NCBI GenBank assembly: GCA_025084515.1
Contig: JAJAGP010000170.1
Location: 554,529 to 618,528 of the forward strand
Source of the DNA: Ancistrus triradiatus
Taxonomy: Eukaryota > Chordata > Actinopteri > Siluriformes > Loricariidae
DNA: 64,000 nt
Direction: 5' to 3'
Below the pieces are notes generated by a model. That model had not been told where the DNA came from. It made no database searches and worked only from the letters and a program-made list of their open reading frames with translations. Below, in pieces: positions 23,112 to 34,302 of this stretch (position 1 is the first letter of the stretch; each line of letters opens with the position of its first letter). Position numbers and translations under genes: made by a program.

Positions 23112-24581
23112 GGTAAATGAGAAAAAAAATCCAGGAAATCACATTGTAAGATTTTTGAATAATTTAATTTAATATTAATTTTAATTATGGTGGAAAATAA
23201 GTATTTGGTCAATAACAAAAGTTTAACTCAATACTTTTATAACATAACCTTTGTTGGCAATGACAGAGGTCAAACGTTTCCTGTCAGTCTTCACCAGGTT
23301 TGCACACACTGTAGCTGGTATTTTGGTTCATTCCTCCATGCAGATCTCCTCTAGAGCAGTGATGTTTTGGGGCTGTTGCATGGACTTTCAACTCCCTCCA
23401 CAAATTCTCTATGGGGTTGAGGTCTGGAGACTGACTAGGCCACTCCAGGAGCTTGAAATGCTTTTTACGGAGCCACTCCTTCGTTGCCCGAGCGGTGTGT
23501 TTGGGATCACTGTCATGCTGGAAGACCCAGCCACATTCCATCTTCAATGCTCTCACTGATGGAAGGAGATTTTGGCTTAAAATCTCACGATACATGGCCC
23601 CATTCATTCTTCCCTTAACACGGATCAGTCGTCCTGTCCCCTTTGCAGAAAAACAGCCCCAAAGCATGATGTTTCCACCCTTATGCTTCACAATAGATAT
23701 GGTGTTCTTCGGATGCAACTCAGCATTCTTCTTCTTCCAAACACGACGAGTTGAGTTTTTATCAAAAAGTTCTGATATTATACCACATTCTCCCAATCTT
23801 CTTCTGGATCATCCATATGCTCTCTGGCAAACTTCAGACGACGTTGACATGTACTGACTTAAGCAGGGGGACACGCCTGGCACTGCAGGATCTGAGTCCC
23901 TCTCAGCGTAGTGTGTTACTGATGGTAGTCTTTGTTACTTTGGTCCCAGCTCTCTGCAGATCATTCATCAGGTCCCTCCGTGTAGTTTTGGGATTTTTGC
24001 TCACCGTTCTCATGATCACTTTGACCCCATGGGATGAGATCTTGCGTGGGGCCCCAGATCGAGGGAGATTATCAATGGTCTTGTATGTCTTACAATTGCT
24101 CCCACAGTTGATTTATTCACACCAACCTGCTTGCCTATTGTAGATTCACTCTTCCCAGCCTGGTGCAGGTCTACAATTTTCTTCCTGGTGTCCTTCGACA
24201 GCTCTTTGGTCTTGGCCATGGTTGAGTTTGGAGTCTGACTGTTTGAGGATGAGGACAGGTTTCTATTAATACAGATAACGAGGTCAAACCGGTGCCATTA
24301 ATACAGGTAACAAGTGGAGGACAGAAGAACTTCTTAAAGAAGAAGTTACAGGTCTGTGAGAGCCAGAAATCTTGCTTGTTTGTGGGTGACCAAATACTTA
24401 TTTTCCACCAGGATTTACAATTAAATTCTTTAAAAATCCTGCAATGTGATTTCCTGGATTTTTTTTCTCATTTTGTCATAGTTGAAGTGTAACTATGATG
24501 AAAATTACAGACCTCTCTCATCTTTCTAAGTAGGAGAACTTGCACAATCAGTGGCTGACTAAATACTTTTTTGCCCCACTG
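23112..24581 (-). mobile_element. Tc1-like transposon, family 3, one end truncated
   Basis: The right end is intact, ...TTTGCCCCACTG then TA at 24582. The left end begins inside the TIR (GAGAAAAAAAATCCAGGAAA); about 100 outer bases are missing, so it cannot transpose by itself. It retains nearly the whole transposase gene, unlike the other family-3 copies here. Its right flank is the second copy of an inverted segmental duplication. Confidence 0.9.
23235..24219 (-). pseudogene. Tc1-like transposase pseudogene, nearly full length
   Basis: Read on the minus strand from the ATG at 24217-24219: MAKTKELSKDTRKKIVDLHQ followed by GKSESTIGKQVGVNKSTVGA, the N-terminal HTH. After a frame break come RVWKKKNAELHPKN, GGNIMLWGCFSAKGTGR, QHDSDPKHTARATKEWL with the second Asp, and NPIENLWREL with the catalytic Glu. 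The region of the first catalytic Asp (normally SDET) is deleted or scrambled near 23770. The stop lies near 23235. This copy shows the family's original gene organisation best. Confidence 0.85.
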
Positions 24582-24583
24582 TA

Positions 24584-25160
24584 GGTCATCATGTTATTTT
24601 TGTTTGGATACACTCCATTAGTGCATTTGCGGCAGATGGACGCTCCAAAGCGCTCAAAAGTTTGGCTCTGGTTTGAGAGAAATAGTAGGGGCTAAAAAAA
24701 CATATTTGTAGAAAGTAGATCTGTTGTAAAGGAGGTTACACCTCCAATGTGGCAAAACATCTAAGGCACCAGCATTCCTAGGTCACTGCTTTAGTACATT
24801 AAGTTACGTTAAGTTTTTTACTGATAATAGGTTTAAATGGGGAAAAAACACTTAAAGTAAACAGTGATTACTTTTGAAGTTGAAATAGGAAAAAATAAGA
24901 TATTCTTTATACATGAACACATTTTTTCAACATTTTGTAAACTTGGAATCTATAAGAACCGGAATCGCTAAGGAGAATCAGAATCAGAATAGAAATCCAT
25001 AAAATGCAAACGATACCCAACTCTGTTCCTATTATAGCCTGTTATTCAGAGAAACTTGGACGTTCCTGAAATGGTACACCCTCTGACACAAAAACACATC
25101 GAACTAAGCATTACATGTGCATTCCACATTTTATTTGACTGTTAAACTTTTGACTTTTGT
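24584..25160 (-). repeat. Inverted segmental duplication, copy 2
   Basis: Reverse complement of 15053-15625. It is bracketed on both sides by family-3 Tc1 termini in the same orientation (24475-24581 and 25161-25267), so it resembles genomic DNA captured between transposon ends. Confidence 0.9.
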
Positions 25161-25267
25161 TTCATAGTTGAAGTGTACCTATGATGAAAATTACAGACCT
25201 CTCTCATCTTTCTAAGTAGGAGAACTTGCACAATCAGTGGCTGACTAAATACTTTTTTGCCCCACTG
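25161..25267 (-). mobile_element. Solo Tc1 family-3 terminus
   Basis: From TTCATAGTTGAAGTGTACCT to TTTTTTGCCCCACTG, followed by TA. This is only the outer 107 bp of the TIR; its inner edge joins the duplicated flank directly. Confidence 0.9.
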
Positions 25268-25269
<2 letters not shown>

Positions 25270-25365
<96 letters not shown>

Positions 25366-25366
25366 T
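25270..25366. repeat. Compound (CA)n(TA)n microsatellite
   Basis: About 22 CA units, a short AAAT link, then about 25 AT/TA units. It fills exactly the gap between the TA after one Tc1 end (25267) and the TA before the next Tc1 (25368). Confidence 0.95.
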
Positions 25367-25367
25367 A

Positions 25368-26345
25368 CAGTGGTGCTTGAATGTTTCTGAACCCTTTAGA
25401 ATTTTCTATATTTCTGCATAAATATGACATAAAACATCATCAGATTTTCACATAGGTCCTAAAGATAGATAGAGAACCCAGTTAAACAAATGAGACAAAA
25501 ATATTATACTTGGTAATTTATTTATTGAGGAAAATGATCCAATATTACATATTATTGAGTGACAAAAGTATGGGTACCTTAGCTGTTAATTTGAAGGTGA
25601 AATTAGTCAGGTGTTTTCAATCAACCGGATGACAATCAGGTGTGAGTGGGCACTCTGTTTTATTTAAAAAACAGGAATCTATCAAAGTCTGCTCTTCACA
25701 ATACGTTTGTGGAAGTGTATCATGGCACGAAAAAAGGAGATTTCTGAGGACCTCAGAAAAAGAGTTGTTGATGCTCATCAGACTGGAAAAGGTTACAAAA
25801 CCAAAGAACATTGCTGCTTGTCTGCAGTTTGCTAAAGATCACGTGGACAAGCCAGAAGGCTATTTGAAGAATGTTTTGTGGACGGATGAGACCAAAATAG
25901 AACTTTGTGGTTACAAAGAAATGCGTTATATTTGGAGAAAGGAAAACACTGCATTCCAGCATAAGAACCTTATCCCATCTGTGAAACATGGTGGTGGTAG
26001 TATCATGGTTTGGGCCTGTTTTGCTGCATCTGTGCCAGGACTGCCATCATTGATGGAACAATAAAATCTGAATTATACCAGAGAATTCTAAAGGAAATGG
26101 CAGGACATCTGTCCATGAACTGAATCTCAAGAAAAGGTGGGTCATGCAGCAAGACAAGAGCCTTAAGCACACAAGTCGTTCTACCAAAGAATGGTTAAAG
26201 AAGAATAAAGGTAATGTTTTGGAATGGCCAAGTCACATTCCTGACCTTAATCCAATTGAAATGTTGTGGAAGGACCTGAACCAAGCCGTTATAATGCAAA
26301 AGCAAAGATTAGCTGTAAATGTTACAGGAAGGTTATTAGCACAGA
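25368..26345 (+). mobile_element. Tc1-like transposon, family 1, truncated
   Basis: Left end CAGTGGTGCTTGAATGTTTC with TIR up to about 25580. An internal deletion of about 300 bp joins GTTACAAAACC directly to AAAGAACATTGCTGC. The 3' TIR is missing; homology fades after about 26292, though a short TTACAGGAAGG-like piece may mark family sequence up to about 26345. Confidence 0.85.
25722..26292 (+). pseudogene. Tc1-like transposase pseudogene, family 1
   Basis: ATG at 25722 starts MARKKEISEDLRKRVVDAHQ, the cleanest N-terminus of this family in the window. After the internal deletion come VLWTDETKIELCGYKEM (first Asp), RKENTAFQHKNLIPSVKHGG, GSIMVWACFAAS, then after a break QQDKSLKHTSRSTKEW, where the usual Asn after the second Asp is Lys, and NPIEMLWKDL (Glu). 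In this copy the KIEL... region is in frame, unlike in the copies at 975 and 60179. Confidence 0.8.
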
Positions 26346-26754
26346 GTAATCACGCAGTGTAACCGCATTGTCTTCGTTGCCAGCAATTCTGTTTCTACTC
26401 CGATCACAGCACAGCTGAATAATTCTTAGCAGCCAGAACACTCTGTTCATGACTCACCACTATTTCAGTCAGTAGTATTCATCAGTAAAAAACATTCAAA
26501 TTGATTTTCATGTCCAGCGCTGTATGACTCATTGTAAGATCACAAACCTGAACCTTTTGACATATTCACAAAAACATCTTTGATTCATGAGAAACCTCAG
26601 GCTTATTCAAAAGAGAATTTCTCAGACTCCGAGTAATTCATCAAGCATCTTAGTATTAAAAACAGGTCTTGATCCACAAGAATGATATCTAACTGGTGTC
26701 TTTAAAGTGCTCGTGTGTGACAAAGCAAGTTCATGTGTGTGTGCTCATGTGCAC
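26346..26754. other. Unassigned spacer
   Basis: No gene or repeat recognised. Confidence 0.3.
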
Positions 26755-26885
26755 TCTAATGGACTGGCCCCCTGTCTAATTTTGTTTCCCACCTTGCAGT
26801 CTGTTCTGCTAAATAGGCAACCTTCAACTCTGAATGGGATGCAGTGGGTACAGAAAATGAGCAAATGACTAGATCTCATTTAAGT
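26755..26885 (+). repeat. SINE 3'-tail fragment (AFC-like)
   Basis: Shows TAATGGACTGGCCCCCTGTC, then GTTTCCCACCTTGCAGTCTG and a GAAAATGAGCAAATGA ending like the 3' half of AFC-type SINEs. The head is missing. Confidence 0.45.
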
Positions 26886-27317
26886 GTTTAATTCAATAAT
26901 GGTCGACTGGATTGTGATTTTATTTGATCTTACAGTGTTGGCTGCTACCAGCTCAGCCAATCACTGCTGAAATGAAATTGTGAGATGTTATCTGTAGCAC
27001 TGACAGGGGACACTGGATGAAAAAAATGCCTCATTGCAAAGTGTATGCTGTTAGCTGAATAATTTTACTGTTTTTAATAAGTTCCTCCCAGCAATTTTGT
27101 GAATGGCGCTTATAAAACAACAGAAAGATGATTTGATTCCTAAATTTGAAGTTACTTATAAGGGTTCTTTTTTAAATAATTTGTAACTTTTTAGTACTTT
27201 TACAATTAAGTATCTACTCTGGCTTTGAAGTAAGAAAAGTATGTTCCTCAATACCTTGGTTCAAACCCCAGGCTTGGCTTGTAGAGATAAAAGGCAGGTG
27301 GTGCAGTTATGGAATCT

Positions 27318-27395
27318 TGCAAAGGATTGGCAAACTGTCTATGTTGTACCTCTGCCTGTGCCCAGTGACATCTGGGATAAGCGGAAGTAAAATGA
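27318..27395 (+). repeat. SINE 3'-tail fragment (AFC-like)
   Basis: Contains GTACCTCTGCCTGTGCCCAG and CATCTGGGATAAGCGGAAGT, the usual end of this SINE class. Confidence 0.45.
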
Positions 27396-27442
27396 TGCTA
27401 TTGCATGACATTTATAATAAATTAAAGTCAGTACATTGGTAA

Positions 27443-27716
27443 TAGGGGTGGGTAATGGAAAGGACTTCACGATACAATATGCACCACAATACAAGAATCA
27501 CAATACGATTATATCACAATAAATTGAGAAAATACAAGTTACATACAAGTTACTGTGTACAAACTGAGTTGTCTTAATACATCACATGACATTGATAATT
27601 CAGAGGACAAACTGAGTCAAAACACTGTATGATATTTTTAGCTAAAAATCGATGTAGTATATTGCAAAAATAAATATCGTGATATACTGCTGTATCGAGT
27701 TTTTAGCACAGTCTTA
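27443..27716. mobile_element. hAT MITE, 274 bp
   Basis: Begins TAGGGGTGGGTAATGG and ends GCACAGTCTTA. The 8-bp duplication ATTGGTAA is perfect on both sides (27435-27442 and 27717-27724). The internal AAAATCGATGTAGTATATTGCAAAAATAAATATCG is shared, in shorter blocks, with 38570-38969, so they belong to one family. Confidence 0.9.
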
Positions 27717-28035
27717 ATTGGTAATATCATACTTTGCAACTGCTTAATTTAAAACACTGACAAGTTCAACAAATCCATCAAAAAATCTTCCAACATCTTG
27801 CAGACATTTATCATTCTAGCTAGCAATTTTTCAAGATATTCAGTAGAACTTTCAACCCATGCATTCAATCACTGCCACTTCATTGCTAAAATCTGCGTTT
27901 TTTAAAAACATTCTAATATTAACATTCTAACATGCTAAGAATTAACATTAACATTTCTGATTAACATTACCTAAATGAAAAGTAAGAAATTTTAAAAAGA
28001 AATTTCTTTTGAAAATAAGTGCATTTATGATGATC

Positions 28036-28232
28036 TGTGGTAGCCTAGCGGGTAAGGTACAGGACTATGGATCAGAAGGTCCAGGGTTCAAATCCCACCT
28101 GCCAAGCTGCCACTGTTGGGTCCTTGAGCAAGACCCTTAACCCACAATTGCTTGAATTGTAAGACTCTACTATTTGTAAGTCGCTCTGGATAAGGGCGTC
28201 TGCTAAATGCTGTAAATGTAAATGTAAATGAT
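28036..28232 (+). repeat. tRNA-derived SINE with L2-like tail
   Basis: The head has a box-A-like TGGTAGCCTAGCGGGTAAGG and a box B GGTTCAAATCC, the pol III promoter elements of a tRNA. The body has CTGCCACTGTTGGGTCCTTG and CTTAACCCACAATTGCTT. The tail is TTTGTAAGTCGCTCTGGATA, GGGCGTCTGCTAAATGC and a (TGTAAA)n end. Other copies: 20448-20636 and 39485-39655. The tail resembles the 3' end of the L2 fragment at 52945-53777. Confidence 0.85.
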
Positions 28233-29059
28233 CTCAAACTCACTACTAATATTAGTGGTTTGCTTTGAAAATAAAACCCTAATCAATGATTCCAATATTC
28301 CAATGCACATTCTTACCTTTCAATGAATTATTAAAGATATTGTTAATAACAGGCATTTCTGTGTAAATATCCTTGATTACCTCATGTCTGAGAGACCACA
28401 ATCACTGCATCCAGCATCAGCTGCTGAATCTAGCTTGGTAAAGTCCTTTCCATTTTTAATTCTGTACATCTGACCCTGGCAGACTCAAAGGACATCCCAC
28501 ACTTCATGAAAAAAAAATTCTAAAACTACCTTGTGTGCTGGGGGCAATGCAGGATTGAGGTCAAGGACAGTGCATCACTAACTTTACTGAATTGAGAGAG
28601 AAGCAGGTTCTAACAAAACAGGACAGGCTTCTACAGTGCTGACTCACTTAGACTGATAGCACTGGTCCAACACAACAACCTCAGCATGCTCCATGACTGT
28701 ACGGGACTCCAACAACTACCTTGAGCTCACACCGAAGGTGTCATTCCCACTTCCTACAGAGTGTCATAGAAAGTGGTAAAGTACAGCACTGCTGTAGGCA
28801 GTGTTTGACAAGTGCATATAAGGATTTCTTGCACATTCACTTGATGCTGTCAGTTATCAGGAAAACACCTAGTATACCAACAAACTGTAAAACGAACTGC
28901 TCAGTTTTGTCGCAATGAAACACACACTGTACACATAGAAAGTCCCACTGATGTTTTTATCTATACTGAAACAGCATTTACTGATTATGACATAATTATT
29001 TTATTGCTCATAAAGTGTATACTTCCTATGAAATGAACATCCAACAAATGAATAAAGTA
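28233..29059. other. Unassigned spacer
   Basis: No gene or named repeat. TACTTCCTATGAAA at 29020-29033 recurs at 29677-29690 beyond the next MITE. Confidence 0.3.
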
Positions 29060-29676
29060 CAGTGGTAACTCGATTAATCTGTTCCAGACTCCCAGAAAAT
29101 CTACAATGTTTATAACAAATCCATCATAAGTTAAATGAATCATGAACTGAGAAGTTTACTGAGTGTTTGGTAGAGCAGTCTGTACTGTATAATAACACAG
29201 ATATGGAAAGGATACTATGATAAGTAATGATAAGTAAGTTAATCAATAAAACACGTACATTCAACCTACAGTTGGCCAAAATAATTAACACAAAGCTTAT
29301 AATAATGTGTCGAAAAATCTCATGTAATTTAGTAATGGAATGAAAGTGAAAAGCAACAGCAACACTTACTCTACTGACAGCTTGTGTTCTGGAGCATTTA
29401 ATTTCTGTAGTGCTTTCGATTGGCTCTTATAAACAAACCTTTTTAGGACCCATGGGGACTTATTTGCACTAATAATACAGTACTGTAGATGTAAAAAGTA
29501 CTGTAGTACTGTAAAAATAAAGAAAAACCTCTAAGGGTTATTGTGAACCTGAAGCACTGTGTACTGAATCGTGACTCATGACTTATGACTCATGAATTGC
29601 GAATCTAATCTCAGCTGAAACAAGGACCCAGACAAATTTTACTAGTCAAAATTGGTCGAGAACCGAGGTATCCCTG
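29060..29676 (+). mobile_element. CAGTGGT-type MITE, internally shortened
   Basis: TA-flanked; left end CAGTGGTAACTCGATTAATC, right end GAGAACCGAGGTATCCCTG. It follows 19260-20137 throughout (GTTTGGTAGAGC, GGCCAAAATAATTAACACAA, GAAAAATCTCATGTAATTTA) but is 617 bp because of several deletions. Confidence 0.85.
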
Positions 29677-29733
29677 TACTTCCTATGAAACCATGAAACA
29701 CAATACACTGACAACCACACTAATAACAACATA

Positions 29734-30590
29734 CAGTGGGGCAAAAAAGTATATAGGCAGCCACTGACTGATTGTGCAAGTTCTTGTAGAAAAGATTAGG
29801 AGATTAACCATGATACTCCTTAGAAAGATGAGAGAGGTCTGTAATTTTCATCATAGGTACACTTCAACTATGAGAGACACAATGAGGGAAAAAAATCCAG
29901 GAAATCACATTGTAGGATTTTTAAAGAATTTAATTGTAAATCATGGTGGAAAATAAGTATTTGGTCACCCACAAACAAGCAAGATTTATGGCTCTCACAG
30001 ACCTGTAACTTCTTTAAGAAGCTCTTCTGTCCTCCACTCACTACCTGTATTAATGGCACCTGTTTGACCTCATTATCTGTATAAAAGACACTTGTCCACA
30101 GTCAGACTTCAAACTTCCAGCATGACAATGATCCCAAACACATCGCTCTGGCAACGAAGGAGTGGCTCCATAAAAAAGCATTTCAAGGTCCTGGAGTGGC
30201 CTAGCCAGTCTCCAGACCTCAACCCCATAGAGAATTTGTGGAGGGAGTTGAAAGTCCGTGTTGCCCAGTGGCAGCCCCAAAACACCACTGCTCTAGAGGA
30301 GATCTGCTTGGAGGAATGAGCCAAAATACCAGCCACAGTGTGTGCAAACCTGGTGAAGACTTACAGGAAACGTTTGAAATCTGTCATTGCCAACAAAGGT
30401 TATGTTACAAAGTATTGAGTTGAACTTTTGTTATTGACCAAATACTTATTTTCCACCATAATTTACAATTCAATTCTTTAAAAATCCTACAGTGTGATTT
30501 CCTAGATTTTTTTCTCATTTTGTCTCTCATCTTTCTAAGTAGGAGAACTTGCAAAATCAGTGGCTGACTAAATACTTTTTTGCCCCACTG
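29734..30590 (+). mobile_element. Tc1-like transposon, family 3, internally deleted
   Basis: TA on both sides; ends CAGTGGGGCAAAAAAGTATA and TTTTTTGCCCCACTG. At 857 bp it lost the HTH and the first half of the catalytic domain: the 5' leader (about 30047-30108) joins straight to the segment encoding the second Asp. Confidence 0.9.
30110..30416 (+). pseudogene. Transposase 3' remnant in the 29734 element
   Basis: Begins with SSMTMIPNTSL in one frame, corresponding to QHDNDPKH out of frame, then VLEWPSQSPDLNPIENLWRE with the catalytic Glu, and ends in another frame with a YRKRLKSVIANKGYVTKY-type C-terminus at about 30416. An insertion (GTTGCCCAGTGGCAGCCCC) breaks the frame near 30260. Confidence 0.75.
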
Positions 30591-30592
30591 TA

Positions 30593-31511
30593 TCACAGAA
30601 CACCCAAAAAATAAATAAAGTAGTGTTAAATATTGTTGAACATAGGGGACAGGAGAATCAAGCTGTTGCTAAATGTCCAGATATCACATACTGTCTTATG
30701 CAAATGTTTGGGTACTTTACTAATTACAAGTCAATTTAATTCCCAAATCACAGGACAAAATTCCGCTTAAAATGTGATATGCGCAAAAGTTTTATCACTT
30801 TCCAGATTACCTACTAGTGTTTTTAACCAACTTCTTAATGGGTCATTGCAGAAAGATGTTCAATTTCAGTGTTTTCTACAAAGTTTAAGTGTCTTTTGTA
30901 TGAATCTTAGGCTGCCAGGGACGCCAACGTTTTTGTGTGTGTCCTCTGATAGATTAGAGAACTGGACATCACCAGCAAATCTCTCCAGAGTGTCTTTTTT
31001 TCAGCCTAGTTAATGAATATTTGAGCTAGAAACCATTTAGACCATTTTGGAGTTTGATAAAGAAGCACTATAAATGCAAAGCATGTTAAAATTGAATTAA
31101 ATCAAACCGGCTTACATAAAACATTTTTAACATACTGCAGTGCAAATTTGAGGCAGTATCTTTTTGCTTTATTGCATACATAGCTGATCAGTTCCCATCC
31201 CTCTGTAACTTCATCTTCCTAATGAGTAGCACTCAGACTCCAGCTATTCCAGAGACTGAACTATCCATTCGTATTTATCACATTTCTGGAAAACAATGAA
31301 CAAATGCATTAAGCTTAGATGAAATCTATACTGCCTTAATGACAAACAGGTCTTCAGTGAAGAACAAAATAGCCAAAGGAAACAGGCAGCTGAGTAATTC
31401 CATTCCACAATAATGAGACGTCATTACAAAATAACTGTTTTATATTAAAAGAAAAGTCATATTAGAGTTTGGAAGAAACAGGGATATAGCAGAGCAACAA
31501 GAGCAAGACTG
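30593..31511. other. Unassigned spacer
   Basis: No gene. CTTATGCAAATGTTTGGGTA at 30696 is reminiscent of Tc1 TIR ends, but no partner was found. Confidence 0.3.
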
Positions 31512-31535
31512 TGGTCGAGTGCCGAGGAACCACTG
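31512..31535 (-). mobile_element. Terminal fragment of CAGTGGT-type MITE
   Basis: TGGTCGAGTGCCGAGGAACC then ACTG and TA matches the right terminus of the MITE family; the remainder is absent. Confidence 0.6.
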
Positions 31536-32221
31536 TATATGCAACATTTGAGAGCATAAATTATTCTGCAAGAACAACAAGAACACAACACGATTTGCAC
31601 TGAAGCCGAATTAAAGCATTCAGTCTTATGCAAATGTAAACAGCAAGAGACAGATCATTTATACTATGTGTGGGCATAATAAGTGTGAAATGTCCAACTC
31701 TATGTCTGGCTGAAGGGCTTGGGAAAACACTCATTTCCCAAGGGAAGGGAAAATATTTTGAAAAGTATGTTATCTGATACATTTCTGACTCCACTATACC
31801 ATTTCCTGTCTGGATGAGAAGCATGCTAAAAATAGACAAAATCTTTCATCAGAATACAAATTGCACTCTCAGCAAGATTTTCCCCTTCAGCTGCTATTAT
31901 GTGGTACTGTCAACAGCCTCGGTGCGGGAATCCATCTTCTCAAGCTTAAGTCTACAATCAAATGTTCCCACTGCATGATTAGTTCAATTCTGATTTAGTG
32001 CATGCATGCAGTTGTCACTTTTCTTTTATAATTATGATTGTTTCTCTGTTTCCATCTGCTAACCTGATCAAATGTATGTTAATATCTCTCGTAACTTGCA
32101 AAGTGAGCTATTTCAGTCATACCCCTTGCTAGTGCAAAAAATCAAGCATTTTGTACATGAATACAATCATCCAGGAGCTGTAAAAGAGATTAGAAAATAA
32201 CTGAAGGTGTTGCTCTAATAG
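31536..32221. other. Unassigned spacer
   Basis: No gene or repeat recognised. Confidence 0.3.
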
Positions 32222-32229
32222 GTTACTAT

Positions 32230-33602
32230 TAGGAGTAGAGGAAAAAATCGATTCTTAGATTCACTGCAATGTGAATGTGGAAATTCTGCATCGATTCACA
32301 AATGTCAAAAATCTTTTTTTCTAATGTTAGTTGATAACATAATGTTGACGAATGAACACAAAAGACAGAAGATGAAAGTGCAGCACCATCCGAACAGTCT
32401 GTGGCATGCAAATAGACAGACAAGCGATGTCAAAGGTTCCACCCAACTAGGAAAGGGCGTAGCGAATTACAAACTCTATTGCAACGTTTATTGCCAAGAG
32501 TCTGTATTCAGTCACTGAGAACCAAGGCATTCTATGGAACCATGATACAGTGCCCTGTCTCTAAAATATTTCATGCTAACCATACGCTAGAAGACTGAAA
32601 AGACTCCGAAAAGAATTTTAATACACTAGTCTGACACCCTCTCACATCTAAAGACAAGCCACAGAGTTTTTAGTTACAGACTATGATTTTGCACAGGCTC
32701 ATGCAACTATTTGCAAGACTCCAACTAGATTCCTTTTGAGATTATTTTAAATCTTTTGAAAACACACACCTAAAAATAATAATTAAAAAAACAGCACAGT
32801 CAGCCACACAGGCTGTAAAATAAAGAGTGGCTTTCTTAAGTACTGTTTGGTATCTTAAGACCAAATGAAAACACCATATTTCATTATTTCATGTACAGTA
32901 TTACATTTCTTTGATATTTCAATGCTTGAATTACCACATTGTGGAGTGCAGTAATTTGCATAGACCTCAAATATACAAAACACTAAATAGCCCATATCCA
33001 TTTAAAAATAAATGTAACATAATAAAATGAAGTTTTTCCAGTATCTGGTTAGATACCTATAGGTCTGCACCTACTGAACTGTAAAAATCACCTTTACCTG
33101 TGCCATCCAGATACACCTGTAATTTGGTGCTGGAGAGAGATCACCTATTGATTTTCCACAATGTTCACGTCACTGTTTGAGTGAGCCAAGACTTAAGACT
33201 TATGATAACACTAAAAGACAGCTGATTTTATTGGAATGTCAAGACGATAAAAAGACTGACTTAAGACAGCTATCCTGATCACCTTATACCAAACAATCGA
33301 GATGACGAGAGCTCAATGCAACTCTAGCAAGACTCTCATGATTTTATTCCAACATTAGAGATTTGTGTTCGATGTTGTGAAAAGTCAATTGGTGAAAGGC
33401 CAGCATTACTGACAGAGGGATCCCCACAATCTACAACGAGACCAAAACCGAAATCATGGAATCATGGTGAGGAAAAACAAACACTGTATATAAAAAATGC
33501 ATCGAGATGCATCGGTAATCAATTAATAATCAATTAATTAATAATAGCCCTCTGAATCGTAATCGAATTGAATCTTGAGGTGCCTAGCGATTCCCACAGC
33601 TA
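32230..33602 (-). mobile_element. Nonautonomous hAT element with perfect TSD
   Basis: The 8-bp duplication GTTACTAT is perfect (32222-32229 and 33603-33610). Left end TAGGAGTAGAGG; right end inverse TAGCTGTGGGAATCG; the family end is TAGGGGTGGG. The interior matches, on the other strand, the element at 48339-49628: TTGGTCTCGTTGTAGATTGT with GGGGAT, and AATAAAATCATGAGAGTCTT. No transposase frame was found in 1373 bp. Confidence 0.9.
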
Positions 33603-33610
33603 GTTACTAT

Positions 33611-34302
33611 CTTTCCAGAAAGTCATGTTGTCAAATTTCTGTCTTACAGTTCAGCAGTAAGCCACACAAGCACAGCAAAGGACCACCAATTGCAGGAAAA
33701 CAATGGAAACATGTCCTCTGGAGTAATGAGTAATGAGTCATGGTTCACCATCTGGCAGTCTTATGCCTGAATCCGGGTTCGGCAGATGCCAGGAGAACAT
33801 TGCAGTTGGCTACCATTGTGTCTACTGTAAAACTCGATGGGAGGAGGCTGAGGCATAATGGTCTGCAGCTGTATTTTATGGTTTGGTCAAGTGACTTCGT
33901 TTCAGTGCAGGGAGCTTTTAACGTTACAGCCGAGAGTTAAAGTGGGCCGGTAAGACAGTATGATGTAAATAATTTGGAGAGGATAATAAAAATTTGTTTG
34001 CTGCTTTTCAAACATGCTACGTGCAAGTATCTCTTTGTGTTTACTTGGGTTGCCAGGCGAAGGCGTAAATGCGCACTGACGATTTCCTCTCCTGGGATCA
34101 ATTGGTGGCTGCTTCGAGTTAAAACACCAGAAGAGAGTGTGAACTAGTACAGAGAGGCATACACAGAGAATGCCAGGTTTGCCAATCAATTGTGATTAAA
34201 AGTTCCTCTCATTTTTAGCACATATTTCTGTAATAAACAATTTACGCTACAGAATACTGATGTTGTAAGTTAACTGGAACTTACTGGAATAATTCCCAGT
34301 TA
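33611..34302. other. Unassigned spacer
   Basis: No repeat named. The first 280 bases contain Tc1-like looking text (AGCACAGCAAAGGACCACCA, CATGTCCTCTGGAGTAATGA, TGGTTTGGTCAAGTGACTTC) and could be an extremely decayed transposase, but no catalytic motif can be read. Confidence 0.3.

Noticed and set aside
23453..24143. Long plus-strand frames (134 and 130 codons)
   Set aside because: They are antisense shadows of the family-3 transposase pseudogene; no independent motif.
28036..28110. tRNA gene
   Set aside because: Box A and box B are present, but the sequence continues into a SINE body and tail and has related degraded copies at 20448 and 39485.
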